A DNA stretch of 51,284 nt from an uncultured Prevotellaceae bacterium. Its GTDB lineage: Bacteria; Bacteroidota; Bacteroidia; Bacteroidales; Bacteroidaceae. The position numbers were made by a program, and so were the translations under genes. The stretch covers positions 1 through 51,284 of the forward strand of contig CACZBS010000029.1 in assembly GCA_902779455.1 (NCBI GenBank), written 5' to 3'. Every line of letters begins with the position of its first letter. The first letter of the stretch is position 1. A model generated the notes under the pieces. That model had not been told where the DNA came from, searched no databases, and saw only the letters and a list, made by a program, of their open reading frames with translations. Below, in pieces: positions 1 to 7,397 of the stretch.

Positions 1-93
1 CTTCGAACCCAGAGCAGGTCCTACGGGAGGAGAGGGATTCGCAGCGCCACCTTTAATCTGTAATTTGATTAATCCAGCAACTTCTTTAGCCAT
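1..93 (-). CDS. rplK: Ribosomal protein L11, 5' part only
   Basis: The first 31 codons of ribosomal protein L11 read off the left edge of the window. The peptide begins [20 protein letters not shown] and continues with the PPVGPALGS segment typical of the L11 N-terminal domain, which contacts the GTPase-associated region of 23S rRNA. The ATG lies 95 bp downstream of the nusG stop codon. The order secE-nusG-rplK is conserved across bacteria, so the gene is probably co-transcribed with nusG. The rest of the gene is outside the window. Confidence 0.95.
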   Translation of the reverse strand, partial: MAKEVAGLIKLQIKGGAANPSPPVGPALGSK

Positions 94-188
94 TTCTGTA
101 GTTATTATTATTGATTGTCATATAAGCCAGGGATTGGAAGCCTCCCGTGACCGTATACTAGAATCAGCGCACCGTAACAAATTGCGCC

Positions 189-734
189 CTATTCTTTCTC
201 TACCTGATTAAATCCAAGTTCCAACGGCGACTTGCGTCCGAAGATCTTGACCATTACTTTCAACTTACGCTTCTCGGCATTCACTTCCTCAATGACACCG
301 CTGAAACCGCTGAACGGTCCGTCGGTCACCTTCACTGCCTCGTCGACAGTGTAAGGAATAGCCACCTCCTCAGTACGGATAGCCGTGTCTTCCACGGTAC
401 CGAGAATGCGGTTGATGTCAGCCTGACGCACAGGACTGGGATTATCCATACCGCCGAGGAAGCCAAGCACGTTGGGGATGAAGCGAAGCGTATGGGCTGT
501 CTCACCGTCGAGACGTGCCTCAACAAGCACATAGCCAGGGAGGAACAACTTCTCCTTGACCACACGTTTACCATTGCGGATCTGTGCATACTTCTCAGTA
601 GGCAAGAGTATCTCGCCGACATTCTCTGCCAGCGTAGGATTGTTTCTCATCAAAGCCTCCAGATACTCCTTAACCTTAGCTTCTTTTCCGCTAACAGCCT
701 TCAGGACATACCACTTTTTACCGGTATCAGCCAT
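189..734 (-). CDS. nusG: Transcription termination/antitermination factor NusG
   Basis: A 181-residue NusG, the normal length. It binds RNA polymerase and links it to Rho or to ribosomal protein S10. The NGN domain starts with KKWYVLKAVSGKEAKVKEYL and continues to about residue 110 (FLPGYVLVEARL, then FIPNVLGFLG). The C-terminal KOW domain is seen from about residue 125 onward, with DGPFSGFSGVIEEVNAEKRK followed by a conserved GRKSPLELGFNQVE end. The gene starts 19 bp after secE and sits in the classic secE-nusG-rplK order, so it is expressed with the tuf-tRNA operon or from a promoter near secE. Nothing about it looks unusual. Confidence 0.97.
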   Translation of the reverse strand: MADTGKKWYVLKAVSGKEAKVKEYLEALMRNNPTLAENVGEILLPTEKYAQIRNGKRVVKEKLFLPGYVLVEARLDGETAHTLRFIPNVLGFLGGMDNPSPVRQADINRILGTVEDTAIRTEEVAIPYTVDEAVKVTDGPFSGFSGVIEEVNAEKRKLKVMVKIFGRKSPLELGFNQVEKE

Positions 735-753
735 TTCCTATATATACAGAGTA

Positions 754-951
754 TTAGCCCGGATAAACCAGGCCCATGATTTTCTCGAACGTGATGTCCA
801 TCACGAATACTACAAGTGCAATAATCAGTGAAGCTGTCAGCACCAGCATTGCGCTGCCCGTCAGTTCCTTGAACGTAGGCCAAGTCACCTTGTGTGCCAG
901 TTCATCATAGCACGTATGGCAGTAGTCTATGAATTTCTTAATGTACTTCAT
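754..951 (-). CDS. secE: Preprotein translocase subunit SecE
   Basis: A 65-residue single-pass SecE, the small clamp subunit of the SecYEG channel in the inner membrane. The amphipathic N-terminal part contains DELAHKVTWPTFKELTGSAM, where the VTWP(T/S) motif is the family signature. It is followed by one hydrophobic helix (MLVLTASLIIALVVFVMDI) and a short tail. The single-helix form is the one found in most bacteria; E. coli has three helices. The ATG is preceded by an AAAAGAG purine stretch. The gene lies between tRNA-Trp and nusG and is probably read through from tuf. Confidence 0.95.
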   Translation of the reverse strand: MKYIKKFIDYCHTCYDELAHKVTWPTFKELTGSAMLVLTASLIIALVVFVMDITFEKIMGLVYPG

Positions 952-967
952 CTCTTTTCTTATTTAG

Positions 968-1040
968 CACGGGAAGGAGGACTCGAACCCACGACCCTCG
1001 GTTTTGGAGACCGATGCTCTACCAACTGAGCTATTCCCGT
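968..1040 (-). tRNA. tRNA-Trp (CCA anticodon)
   Basis: A 73-nt cloverleaf. The acceptor arms ACGGGAA and TTCCCGT pair, the D arm contains AGCTCAGTTGGTAGAGC, and the anticodon loop reads TCTCCAAAA with anticodon CCA. The T arm contains GGTTCGAGTCC and the discriminator base is G. CCA is not encoded. It lies between tuf and secE, a common place for tRNA-Trp in Bacteroidetes, and is probably processed out of the tuf-secE transcript. Confidence 0.96.
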
Positions 1041-1076
1041 AAATAAAGCCCCCACCCCAATAGAGCGGGGGCTTTT
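1041..1076 (-). terminator. Hairpin between tuf and tRNA-Trp
   Basis: On the minus strand AAAGCCCCC and GGGGGCTTT form a strong GC-rich stem, followed by TTTATTT and then directly by the first base of tRNA-Trp. It has the shape of an intrinsic terminator with a short, interrupted U tract. Since secE and nusG lie beyond it, it may attenuate tuf transcription only partly, or protect the 3' end of tuf mRNA after tRNA processing. Confidence 0.7.
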
Positions 1077-1129
1077 GGTTTATTTCTTGTCTGGTTAATT
1101 GCGGCAGTGCCGCAATTCACACAGGACAA

Positions 1130-2334
1130 TTAGTCTTCGTAGACCTCAGTGATCTGGCCCGAGCCGACGGTGCGACCACCCTCGCGGATAGCGAAGCGCA
1201 GACCCTTGTTCAGAGCAACGGCGTAGATGAGCTCGACGGTAATCTCAACGTTATCACCAGGCATCACCATCTCAACGCCCTCGGGGAGATGGATCTCACC
1301 CGTGCAGTCCATCGTGCGGAGATAGAACTGGGGACGATACTTGTTGCCGAACGGAGTGTGACGGCCACCCTCTTCCTTCTTCAGGACATAGATAGAAGCC
1401 TTGAACTTCTTGAAGGGTTTGATCTGACCCGGATGGCAGAGCACCATACCGCGCTTGATCTCGTTCTTGTCGATACCGCGGAGCAGCAGACCAACGTTAT
1501 CACCAGCCTGACCCTCATCGAGCAGCTTGCGGAACATCTCAACACCGGTCACAACCGAGTTCTTGTCCTCACCAAGGCCGAGCAGCTCAACAGCGTCGCC
1601 GACGTGGATCACACCAGTCTCGATACGGCCGGTAGCCACAGTACCACGACCCGTGATTGAGAACACGTCCTCAACAGGCATCAGGAAGGGCTTGTCGGTA
1701 GCACGGGGAGGCTCCTGGATCCAGGTGTCGCAGGTATTCATCAGCTCCATCACCTTGTCTTCCCACTTCTCAACACCGTTCAGGGCACCGAGAGCAGAAC
1801 CGCGGATGATAGGAGTATCGTCCTCAAACTCATACTGGGCAAGGATCTCCTGGACCTCCATCTCGACGAGCTCCAGCATCTCCTCATCGTCAACCATGTC
1901 GCACTTGTTCAGGAACACGACCAGACGGGGGACGTTGACCTGACGGGCGAGCAGGACGTGCTCACGGGTCTGAGGCATAGGACCGTCGGTAGCGGCAACC
2001 ACGAGGATAGCACCATCCATCTGGGCAGCACCGGTAACCATGTTCTTCACATAGTCAGCGTGACCCGGGCAGTCCACGTGAGCGTAGTGACGCTTCTCGG
2101 TCTCGTACTCAACGTGAGCGGTGTTGATAGTGATACCGCGCTCCTTCTCCTCGGGAGCATTGTCGATCTGGTCGAACGACTTAATCTTACCCTCGTTACC
2201 AGCAACGCGCTTCGAAAGAACGAGCGTGATAGCAGCGGTCAGAGTGGTCTTACCATGGTCAACGTGACCGATAGTACCCCGATAGTACCGATGTTTACGT
2301 GCGGTTTGGTGCGCACAAAGGTTTCTTTTGCCAT
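1130..2334 (-). CDS. tuf: Elongation factor Tu, frame broken near the start
   Basis: EF-Tu, the GTPase that delivers aminoacyl-tRNA to the ribosome. The expected start is the ATG at 2334, giving [19 protein letters not shown]. An 11-bp tandem duplication at 2268-2289 shifts the frame after about 17 codons. The remaining reading frame ([14 protein letters not shown] to VYED) is intact and contains the P loop [16 protein letters not shown] and NKCD GTP-binding motifs and all three domains. Without the duplication the protein would have 397 residues, normal for the phylum. As written, an open frame entering from upstream (about 2392) would give a scrambled N terminus lacking the true start. EF-Tu is essential, so either the duplication is an assembly error, or expression needs a frameshift, or another tuf copy exists. 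The gene is preceded by four tRNA genes and followed by tRNA-Trp. Confidence 0.9.
2268..2289. repeat. 11-bp tandem duplication inside tuf
   Basis: CCGATAGTACC occurs twice, back to back, at 2268-2278 and 2279-2289 on the plus strand. Removing one copy restores the conserved EF-Tu reading [12 protein letters not shown] exactly. The unit length is not a multiple of three, so it causes the frameshift described for tuf. Confidence 0.93.
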
Positions 2335-2399
2335 TGTTTTGTTGTTTTATAAATTTTATGAATATACTTATTGTTTTTGCTCCTCCTGTCATCTCAGAG

Positions 2400-2471
<72 letters not shown>

Positions 2472-2486
2472 ATTGTTCGTTTATAG

Positions 2487-2559
2487 AGCGGAAAACGGGG
2501 CTCAAACCCGCGACCCCCAGCTTGGAAGGCTAGTGCTCTATCAACTGAGCTATTTCCGC
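2487..2559 (-). tRNA. tRNA-Gly (TCC anticodon)
   Basis: A 73-nt cloverleaf with acceptor arms GCGGAAA and TTTCCGC, D arm AGCTCAGTTGATAGAGC, anticodon stem CTAGC/GCTGG around loop CTTCCAA (anticodon TCC), and T arm CGGGTTTGAGCCCCG. It is the third tRNA in the cluster and corresponds to glyT of E. coli. Confidence 0.96.
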
Positions 2560-2580
2560 AAAAACAACTTCTCGTGAGAG

Positions 2581-2663
2581 TGGGAGGTGATGGATTCGAA
2601 CCACCGAAGTCGAAAGACAACAGATTTACAGTCTGCCCCATTTGGCCGCTCTGGAAACCTCCC
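2581..2663 (-). tRNA. tRNA-Tyr (GTA anticodon)
   Basis: An 83-nt class II tRNA with acceptor arms GGGAGGT and ACCTCCC, anticodon stem GCAGA/TCTGT around loop CTGTAAA (anticodon GTA), a long variable arm (TGTCTTTCGACTTCG region) and T loop GGTTCGAATCC. The discriminator is A. It corresponds to tyrU in the E. coli tufB cluster. Confidence 0.96.
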
Positions 2664-2745
2664 AATATTTTTGCCGGCTGTCAGCATGTTTGCTTCTTGC
2701 CTTTTTCCAACCGGACGATGCTCTCGCGCATCCTCCGCTTTCCTG

Positions 2746-2819
2746 AGCCTCTTGTCGGATTCGAACCAACGACCCCGAGATTACAAATCACGTGCTCTGG
2801 CCAACTGAGCTAAAGAGGC
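2746..2819 (-). tRNA. tRNA-Thr (TGT anticodon)
   Basis: A 74-nt cloverleaf and the first gene of the operon. Acceptor arms are GCCTCTT and AAGAGGC, the D arm is AGCTCAGTTGGCCAGAGC, the anticodon loop is TTTGTAA (anticodon TGT) and the T loop is GGTTCGAATCC. The anticodon stem CGTGA/TCTCG has an unpaired U-U in its centre, which does not prevent the call. It corresponds to thrU of E. coli. Confidence 0.94.
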
Positions 2820-2872
2820 TTTTTGAAGCAGCCGCTCTCGTTTCAGATTTACGACCTGTTGGAAAACGGCTG

Positions 2873-2903
2873 CAAAGTTACGACTTTTTTTTGAACTACC
2901 AAA
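2873..2903 (-). promoter_or_regulatory. Promoter of the tRNA-tuf operon
   Basis: On the minus strand TTTG (2903-2900), a 19-nt spacer and TAACTTTG (2880-2873) match the Bacteroidetes primary sigma consensus TTTG-N19-21-TAnnTTTG. Transcription should begin around 2866, about 45 nt before tRNA-Thr(TGT). Confidence 0.85.
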
Positions 2904-2920
2904 ATTTTTCAGCGTTTTTT

Positions 2921-3220
2921 TTAGTAATTCCTCGATTTTTCTTTATTTTTCTGCAGTTGGACCTTCAAAGAGTCGACACAGAGGTCAATTCCCTCCTCAA
3001 ATGTGTCGTTCACTTTCTCTACGTGGAATGTGCTCCCAGGCACCGTCACGGTGACGCTCGTTTCCTTATTTTGAGCCGTAGCAGGTTTCACAACTTTCAA
3101 TTGCACCTCTACTTTCTGAATATCTTCGTACGACTTTTCTAACTTGGCGACCTTCTTCTCGATGAACGCCTCTAACTTCTCGGTAGCGTCGAAATGGATC
3201 GACTGAATCTTAATTTCCAT
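2921..3220 (-). CDS. hpf: Short-form ribosome hibernation promoting factor
   Basis: A 99-residue protein of the HPF/RaiA family, which binds the decoding centre of idle 30S subunits and helps store inactive ribosomes. It begins MEIKIQSIHFDATEKLEAFI and shows the beta-alpha-beta-beta-beta-alpha pattern, with the basic helix 1 region EKKVAKLEKSYEDIQKVEVQ and the second helix NDTFEEGIDLCVDSLKVQL. It lacks the C-terminal dimerisation domain of long HPF. It starts 40 bp after the recombinase gene and is probably co-transcribed with it. The tuf-operon promoter begins only 18 bp beyond its stop codon. Confidence 0.92.
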   Translation of the reverse strand: MEIKIQSIHFDATEKLEAFIEKKVAKLEKSYEDIQKVEVQLKVVKPATAQNKETSVTVTVPGSTFHVEKVNDTFEEGIDLCVDSLKVQLQKNKEKSRNY

Positions 3221-3260
3221 AGTTACCTCCTATTTTTTAAAAGTTAAACTATAAAGTGTA

Positions 3261-4145
3261 TCACTTGCCCCTTGGATGGGCATCTTTGTAAACTCGTCGG
3301 AGCTGCTCAAACGTGGTGTGGGTGTAGATCTCGGTTGTCTCGAGGCTCTCATGCCCCAACAGCTGGCGGACGCTTTCAAGTCCGGCATCATGGTTGAGCA
3401 GTGCCGTGGCGAAGGTGTGGCGCAGGACGTGGGGCGACCGTTTCTTCAGGGTCGACACCTTTGTGAGCTGACGCTTCACCTCGACGTAGACTTGCTGTCC
3501 CGTCATGCGCCTCCCTCTCATGTTGAGGAAGAGTGCGTCAGCGTCGTTGCGCACCATCTGGCTGTCGCGCACCTCGATGTAGTGTCCGAGTGCGTCGGCC
3601 AGCTCTTCGCCGAAGGGAATGATGCGCTGTTTGTTGCGCTTGCCGGTCACCTTCAGTTGCCTGGCAGCCATGTCGATGTCAGCATCATTCAGCCCCGTCA
3701 GCTCTGCGCGCCGGATTCCGGTCTCATAGAGTAATAATACAATGGTACGTGCGCGTACATCTTTATAATCATCACTCCAATCCTCCTTGTCCAGCAGGCG
3801 GTCCACCTCGCTCTCCTTGAGGAATTGCGGCAGTGGCTTGCGCTTCTTCGGTCCCGTGATGTGGTGGGCAGGATCGCGCTCGACCAGCCGTCGCGACAGG
3901 GCAAACCTGTAGAACGACCTGAGGGCCGAGAGGCCCGTGTTGACGGTCGAGGCGATGTTTCCCTTCTCCATGAGATGCTCCATCCACCCTCTGATGAGGT
4001 CGGCATCCACCGATGCCCAGTCGAGCGTCTCATCCTGAGCCTTGAAGTAGTCCTCGAAGTCGCGAAGGCTCTGTTCGTAGCGCTTGACGGTCAGCATGCT
4101 GCGGTTCCGTTCAAAGCGCAGATAGCTCAGGAAAAGGTCTATCAC
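3261..4145 (-). CDS. xerC: Tyrosine recombinase of the XerC/XerD type
   Basis: A 294-residue site-specific recombinase, the usual length for XerC/XerD, which resolves chromosome dimers at dif. The N-terminal SAM-like core-binding domain covers about residues 1-85 (FLSYLRFERNRSMLTVKRYE). The catalytic domain contains Arg145 (ETGIRRAEL), Lys169 (VTGKRNKQR), His239 and Arg242 (HVLRHTFAT), His265 (LLGHESLETT) and the nucleophile Tyr274 (EIYTH), so the active site is complete. It lies between rpsU and hpf with no integron or phage genes nearby, which favours a housekeeping Xer role over a mobile integrase. XerC rather than XerD is chosen by gene context only. Confidence 0.85.
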   Translation of the reverse strand: MIDLFLSYLRFERNRSMLTVKRYEQSLRDFEDYFKAQDETLDWASVDADLIRGWMEHLMEKGNIASTVNTGLSALRSFYRFALSRRLVERDPAHHITGPKKRKPLPQFLKESEVDRLLDKEDWSDDYKDVRARTIVLLLYETGIRRAELTGLNDADIDMAARQLKVTGKRNKQRIIPFGEELADALGHYIEVRDSQMVRNDADALFLNMRGRRMTGQQVYVEVKRQLTKVSTLKKRSPHVLRHTFATALLNHDAGLESVRQLLGHESLETTEIYTHTTFEQLRRVYKDAHPRGK

Positions 4146-4157
4146 GGAATTTGGCTA

Positions 4158-4189
4158 CGAATTTACGGAAATTTTATGAAACTACCAAA
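4158..4189 (-). promoter_or_regulatory. Weak candidate promoter for xerC-hpf
   Basis: On the minus strand TTTG (4189-4186), a 20-nt spacer and TAAATTCG (4165-4158) resemble the Bacteroidetes consensus, with one mismatch in the -7 element. The start codon is only 13 bp further on. Read-through from rpsU is also possible. Confidence 0.4.
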
Positions 4190-4205
4190 TTTTCCGACGA
4201 CTTTT

Positions 4206-4400
4206 TTACTGGTCCTCGGCTGTACGGAGCTGCTGCACGTAAACGGCGTGCTCCATCTTCAGGCGCTTCAGCACAGAGGGTTTGTCGAATTGCTGACGAC
4301 GACGCAGTTCTTTCACGACACCAGTCTTCTCAAACTTTCTCTTAAACTTCTTGAGGGCCTTCTCGATGTTCTCGCCTTCTTTTACGGGTACGATAATCAT
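4206..4400 (-). CDS. rpsU: Ribosomal protein S21
   Basis: A 64-residue S21, a small basic protein of the 30S platform near the anti-Shine-Dalgarno region. It starts MIIVPVKEGENIEKALKKFK and has the highly basic middle RRRQQFDKPSVLKRLKMEHA typical of the Bacteroidetes form. The gene has its own clear promoter about 80 bp upstream. It is followed by the Xer recombinase gene 60 bp downstream on the same strand. Confidence 0.95.
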   Translation of the reverse strand: MIIVPVKEGENIEKALKKFKRKFEKTGVVKELRRRQQFDKPSVLKRLKMEHAVYVQQLRTAEDQ

Positions 4401-4476
4401 ACTTTTTCTTGATTTTAATATTTAATTGTTAGACATAAATGTGCATCGCACGCCTACGCGCACGATTTTGCGGGTG

Positions 4477-4508
4477 CAAAGGTACAACTTATTTTCCAAA
4501 CAGCCAAA
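4477..4508 (-). promoter_or_regulatory. Promoter of rpsU
   Basis: On the minus strand TTTG (4508-4505), a 20-nt spacer and TACCTTTG (4484-4477) match the Bacteroidetes consensus fully. The leader to the rpsU ATG would be about 70 nt. Confidence 0.85.
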
Positions 4509-4608
4509 TATTTACGTCCATTTTTTACTTTCCGCCTGCATTCCCTCATTCCGATGCCGCCACACAGGGAATTATTCACCCCCGAATGGGTTGAGCGCTT
4601 CGCGTCTT

Positions 4609-4830
4609 ACAAAAAACGAATCAAAACCAATAAAACGAATCAAGACAGGCTTTATAAAAATGTTTTACTGTAGTTTCGGATGCATTTTAGAACCACGAAT
4701 TACTCGAATTACTCGAATTATCCTTTCTTCATGTATTCTAATTCGTGAAATTCGTGAAATTCGTGGTTCCCTATGACTTCCGAAAGATAAAATGTTTTAC
4801 TTTGTTTGATTGGTTTTGATTTGTTTTTGT
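4609..4830. repeat. Nested inverted-repeat element of about 220 bp
   Basis: Several inverted arms nest inside each other. The outer arms are around 4609-4631 (AATCAAAACCAAT) and 4808-4830 (ATTGGTTTTGATT). Next come TTTCGGA (about 4675) and TCCGAAA (about 4779). The inner arms are ACCACGAATTACTCGAATT (4691-4709) and AATTCGTGAAATTCGTGGT (about 4749-4767). The whole could fold into one long imperfect hairpin. It contains no gene and looks like a non-autonomous, MITE-like or palindromic element. It fills most of the 558-bp gap between rpsU and the DUF58 gene. Confidence 0.7.
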
Positions 4831-4872
4831 TAGACCGCAAAGCGGCAAAACGAATCGCCGGGAACAAGACAT

Positions 4873-4947
4873 AAAAACCGCAAAACGGCGCTTCTCGGAG
4901 GTAATATAGGGGTATATTACTTTCAAAAAGCACCGTTTTGCGGTTTT
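4873..4947 (-). terminator. Long hairpin downstream of the DUF58 gene
   Basis: The arms AAAACCGCAAAACGGCGC (about 4874-4891) and GCACCGTTTTGCGGTTTT (4930-4947) pair with one mismatch. The loop contains a second palindrome, GTAATATA and TATATTAC (about 4901-4920). On the minus strand the structure begins 11 bp after the stop codon of the DUF58 gene and ends in TTTTTAT, as expected of a terminator, although the loop is long. Confidence 0.6.
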
Positions 4948-4958
4948 GAGCGCTCACG

Positions 4959-6260
4959 TCAGCGGCGCATCTCGAGGTATTTGTTGACGACGCTGACGGA
5001 GAGCTGCTGCGGAGTGCAGAGCAGGGCCTGGATGCCGTACTGGCGGAGAGTCTGGACGACGAGGCGCTGCTCGTAGAGGAATCGCTCGCCGACGCTGTGC
5101 TGATAGCACTCCTCGGTGGTCTTCGACGGGGTGCGGACATAACGGCGCAGCTCCTGGTCCTCGAAGAAGACGACGAGCAAGCGGTGGCGGCGGGCCAGCT
5201 GGCGGAGATAGCCGAGCTGGCGGTGGAGGGCCGTCATCGAGGTGAAGGATGTGAAGAGGATGAGCAGCGAGCGGCGGCTGACGTGGCGGGCCAGTCCGGC
5301 GAGCAGGGCGGAATAGTCGGTCTCCTCGAAGCGGGTGTGCTCGGCATAGAGGGCTTCGAGGAGGGTCTGCATGTGGCCGGGCTGTCGCGAGGCGCTGACG
5401 AAGGTGTCGAAGGCGGAGCTGAAGGTGACGAGTCCGGCCCGGTCCTGGCGGTTGATGGCGACAAACGACAGGACGAGGGAGGCATTGACGGCATAGTCGA
5501 GCAGCGTCATGCCGCCAAAGGTCTGCTGCATCATGCGCCCCTTGTCGACGACGCAGTAGACCTGCTGCGAGCGCTCCTCCTGATAGACGTTGACCATGAG
5601 CTCGTGGCGGCGGGCCGTGGCGCGCCAGTTGATGGTGCGGTAGTCGTCGCCGTCGACGTAGCCTTTGATCTGCTCGAAGTCGGTGTTGTGGCCGATACGG
5701 CGGATGCGCTTGATGCCCATCTCGGTGATGTTGTTGCTCATGGCCAGCAGCTCATACTGCCGCAGCATCATATAGCTCGGATAGACCTTCACGTCGACGG
5801 GCTCGCAGAGCGTGAAGCGCCGCTCGGCGAGGCCGAGGCGGGTGCGGACGAAGACGCGCACGCGGCCAAAGCCGTAGACGCCGCGCTGCGTGGGCGTCAG
5901 CTCATAGCGGATGGTGGCCTCGCCCCGGGGGCGGAGGTGGGCTCGGAACAGGACGTCGCGCCGCTGGAAGACGACGGGGATCTCGTCGATCGTCTCCGTC
6001 GCGACGGCAAAGGGATAGTCGCTCTCGAGCCGGATGCTGACGGGGTTGGCATCGCCGTTGGAGAAGCGGTCGGACAGGGTGCGCCAGCCCCTGACGCCCT
6101 GCTTGCGGCTCCATAGCAGCGCCACGTCGGCCATGAGGGCCAGCATGAGCAGCGCCAGCAGCACCTTGCCGATGCCAAACAGCACCGGCACGACGGCTCC
6201 GGCCGCCATCACGAGGATGACCACGAGCATCAGCCAATAAAAGCGCTTCGCAATAAACAC
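4959..6260 (-). CDS. DUF58 domain protein of the MoxR cluster
   Basis: A 433-residue membrane-anchored protein. Two hydrophobic segments occupy roughly residues 8-50 (FYWLMLVVILVMAAGAVVPV, then GKVLLALLMLALMADVALLW). The DUF58 signature is at about residues 200-222 (FEQIKGYVDGDDYRTINWRA, then TARR), followed by a von Willebrand A-like fold (VYCVVDKGRMM, LVLSFVAINRQDRAGLVTFS). DUF58 proteins are almost always encoded next to MoxR AAA+ ATPases and are thought to work with them in assembling or maturing envelope complexes; no exact reaction is established. It is the last gene of the minus-strand cluster, 48 bp after the MoxR gene, and is followed by a hairpin. Confidence 0.85.
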   Translation of the reverse strand: MFIAKRFYWLMLVVILVMAAGAVVPVLFGIGKVLLALLMLALMADVALLWSRKQGVRGWRTLSDRFSNGDANPVSIRLESDYPFAVATETIDEIPVVFQRRDVLFRAHLRPRGEATIRYELTPTQRGVYGFGRVRVFVRTRLGLAERRFTLCEPVDVKVYPSYMMLRQYELLAMSNNITEMGIKRIRRIGHNTDFEQIKGYVDGDDYRTINWRATARRHELMVNVYQEERSQQVYCVVDKGRMMQQTFGGMTLLDYAVNASLVLSFVAINRQDRAGLVTFSSAFDTFVSASRQPGHMQTLLEALYAEHTRFEETDYSALLAGLARHVSRRSLLILFTSFTSMTALHRQLGYLRQLARRHRLLVVFFEDQELRRYVRTPSKTTEECYQHSVGERFLYEQRLVVQTLRQYGIQALLCTPQQLSVSVVNKYLEMRR

Positions 6261-6308
6261 CGCCCTATATCTCTCTTATCTATTATCTTTTATCTATTAT
6301 CTTTATAT

Positions 6309-7271
6309 CTACTTCGGCACTTCCACCTTCTCGATGAGACGCTGGACGGCCTTCAGCGGCGTGATGCCCTCCATCTCCGCCTCAGCCGTGAGCACCAGTC
6401 GGTGCTGCAGCACGCTGGGGGCCACGAGGCGCACGTCGTCGGGTGTGACGAAGTCGCGACCCTGCAGCAGGGCATAGGCCTTCGACGCCTGCAGCAAAGC
6501 CACGGAGGCGCGGGGCGAGGCCCCGAGGAAGACGGCCTTCGACTGTCGGGTCTGGACGATGATGTCGGCGATGTAGCGCAGCAGGACGGGGTCGACGAAG
6601 ACCTCGTCGAGCAGGCTGCGCATGTCGAGCAGCTCGTCCTTGGCGATGACGGGACTGACGTCGTCGAGCGTCGTCAGCCGACGGTTCTCATGATGCCGGC
6701 GCAGGATCTCCACCTCCTCGTCGACCGTGGGGTAGCCCATCGTCAGCTTCATCATGAAGCGGTCGGTCTGGGCCTCCGGCAGTTTATACGTGCCCTCCTG
6801 CTCCACGGGGTTCTGCGTGGCCAGGATGGTGTAGAGCGGTCCCATCGGATGGGTCACGCCGTCAAGCGTCACCTGGCGTTCCTCCATGACCTCGAAGAGT
6901 GCGGCCTGCGTCTTGGCCGGGGCGCGGTTGATCTCGTCGACGAGGACGATGTCGGCAAAGACGGGTCCGCGGTGGAAGTCGAACGCCGAGGTCTGCATGT
7001 TGAACACGTTGGTGCCCAGGACGTCGCTGGGCATCAGGTCGGGGGTGAACTGCACGCGGCTGAAGCGGGCGTCGATCAGTCGGGCCACGAGGCGGGCCGT
7101 CAGCGTCTTGGCCACGCCTGGCACGCCCTCGATGAGCACGTGGCCGCCGGCCAGGATGGCCGTCAGCAGCAGGTCGACGGTCTCCGACTGTCCGACGACG
7201 ACCTCGGCGATGGCCTTCCGCAAGGTCTCAATCTTCTCGGCAAAGGCGGTCAGGTTGATTCTTTCTTCCAT
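6309..7271 (-). CDS. MoxR-family AAA+ ATPase
   Basis: A 320-residue MoxR ATPase, the usual size. The Walker A motif is GVPGVAKT at residues 49-56, with Ala in the position more often Gly, as is common in MoxR proteins. Walker B is DIVLVDEINRAPAKTQAALF from residue 107. Sensor 1 is ILATQNPVEQEGTYKLPEAQ and the lid domain follows (SPRASVALLQASKAYALLQG). MoxR proteins act as chaperone-like ATPases for metal-cofactor or envelope complexes, and the partner here is most likely the DUF58 protein encoded just downstream. The upstream neighbour is the DUF4350 gene, with a repeat-rich 126-bp gap. Confidence 0.93.
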   Translation of the reverse strand: MEERINLTAFAEKIETLRKAIAEVVVGQSETVDLLLTAILAGGHVLIEGVPGVAKTLTARLVARLIDARFSRVQFTPDLMPSDVLGTNVFNMQTSAFDFHRGPVFADIVLVDEINRAPAKTQAALFEVMEERQVTLDGVTHPMGPLYTILATQNPVEQEGTYKLPEAQTDRFMMKLTMGYPTVDEEVEILRRHHENRRLTTLDDVSPVIAKDELLDMRSLLDEVFVDPVLLRYIADIIVQTRQSKAVFLGASPRASVALLQASKAYALLQGRDFVTPDDVRLVAPSVLQHRLVLTAEAEMEGITPLKAVQRLIEKVEVPK

Positions 7272-7274
7272 TTT

Positions 7275-7397
7275 TTATTCTTTTTTATTTTTCGTTATTT
7301 CGAGATTTCGTTATTTCGAGATTTCGATATTTCGTTATTCCGTTATTTCGAAATCTCGTTATAACGACGTTTCGTTATTCCGGGATTTCGGGAAAAG
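7275..7397. repeat. TTTCG(T/A)TATTTCGAGA-type simple repeats
   Basis: The gap between the DUF4350 and MoxR genes consists of about ten degenerate units such as TTTCGTTATTTCGAGA and TTTCGATATTTCGTTATTCC. The unit is short, AT-rich and partly palindromic (TTTCGAAA, TCTCGAGA types). No gene or clear promoter was seen in it. Confidence 0.75.

Noticed and set aside
3261-4145. Tyrosine recombinase as an integrase of a mobile island
   Set aside because: Its length and its place between rpsU and hpf fit a chromosomal XerC/XerD; no attachment-site repeats or cargo genes were seen beside it.
4426-4776. A 116-codon plus-strand frame between rpsU and the DUF58 gene
   Set aside because: It is translated from the nested inverted repeat and the antisense of the rpsU promoter; no family features.
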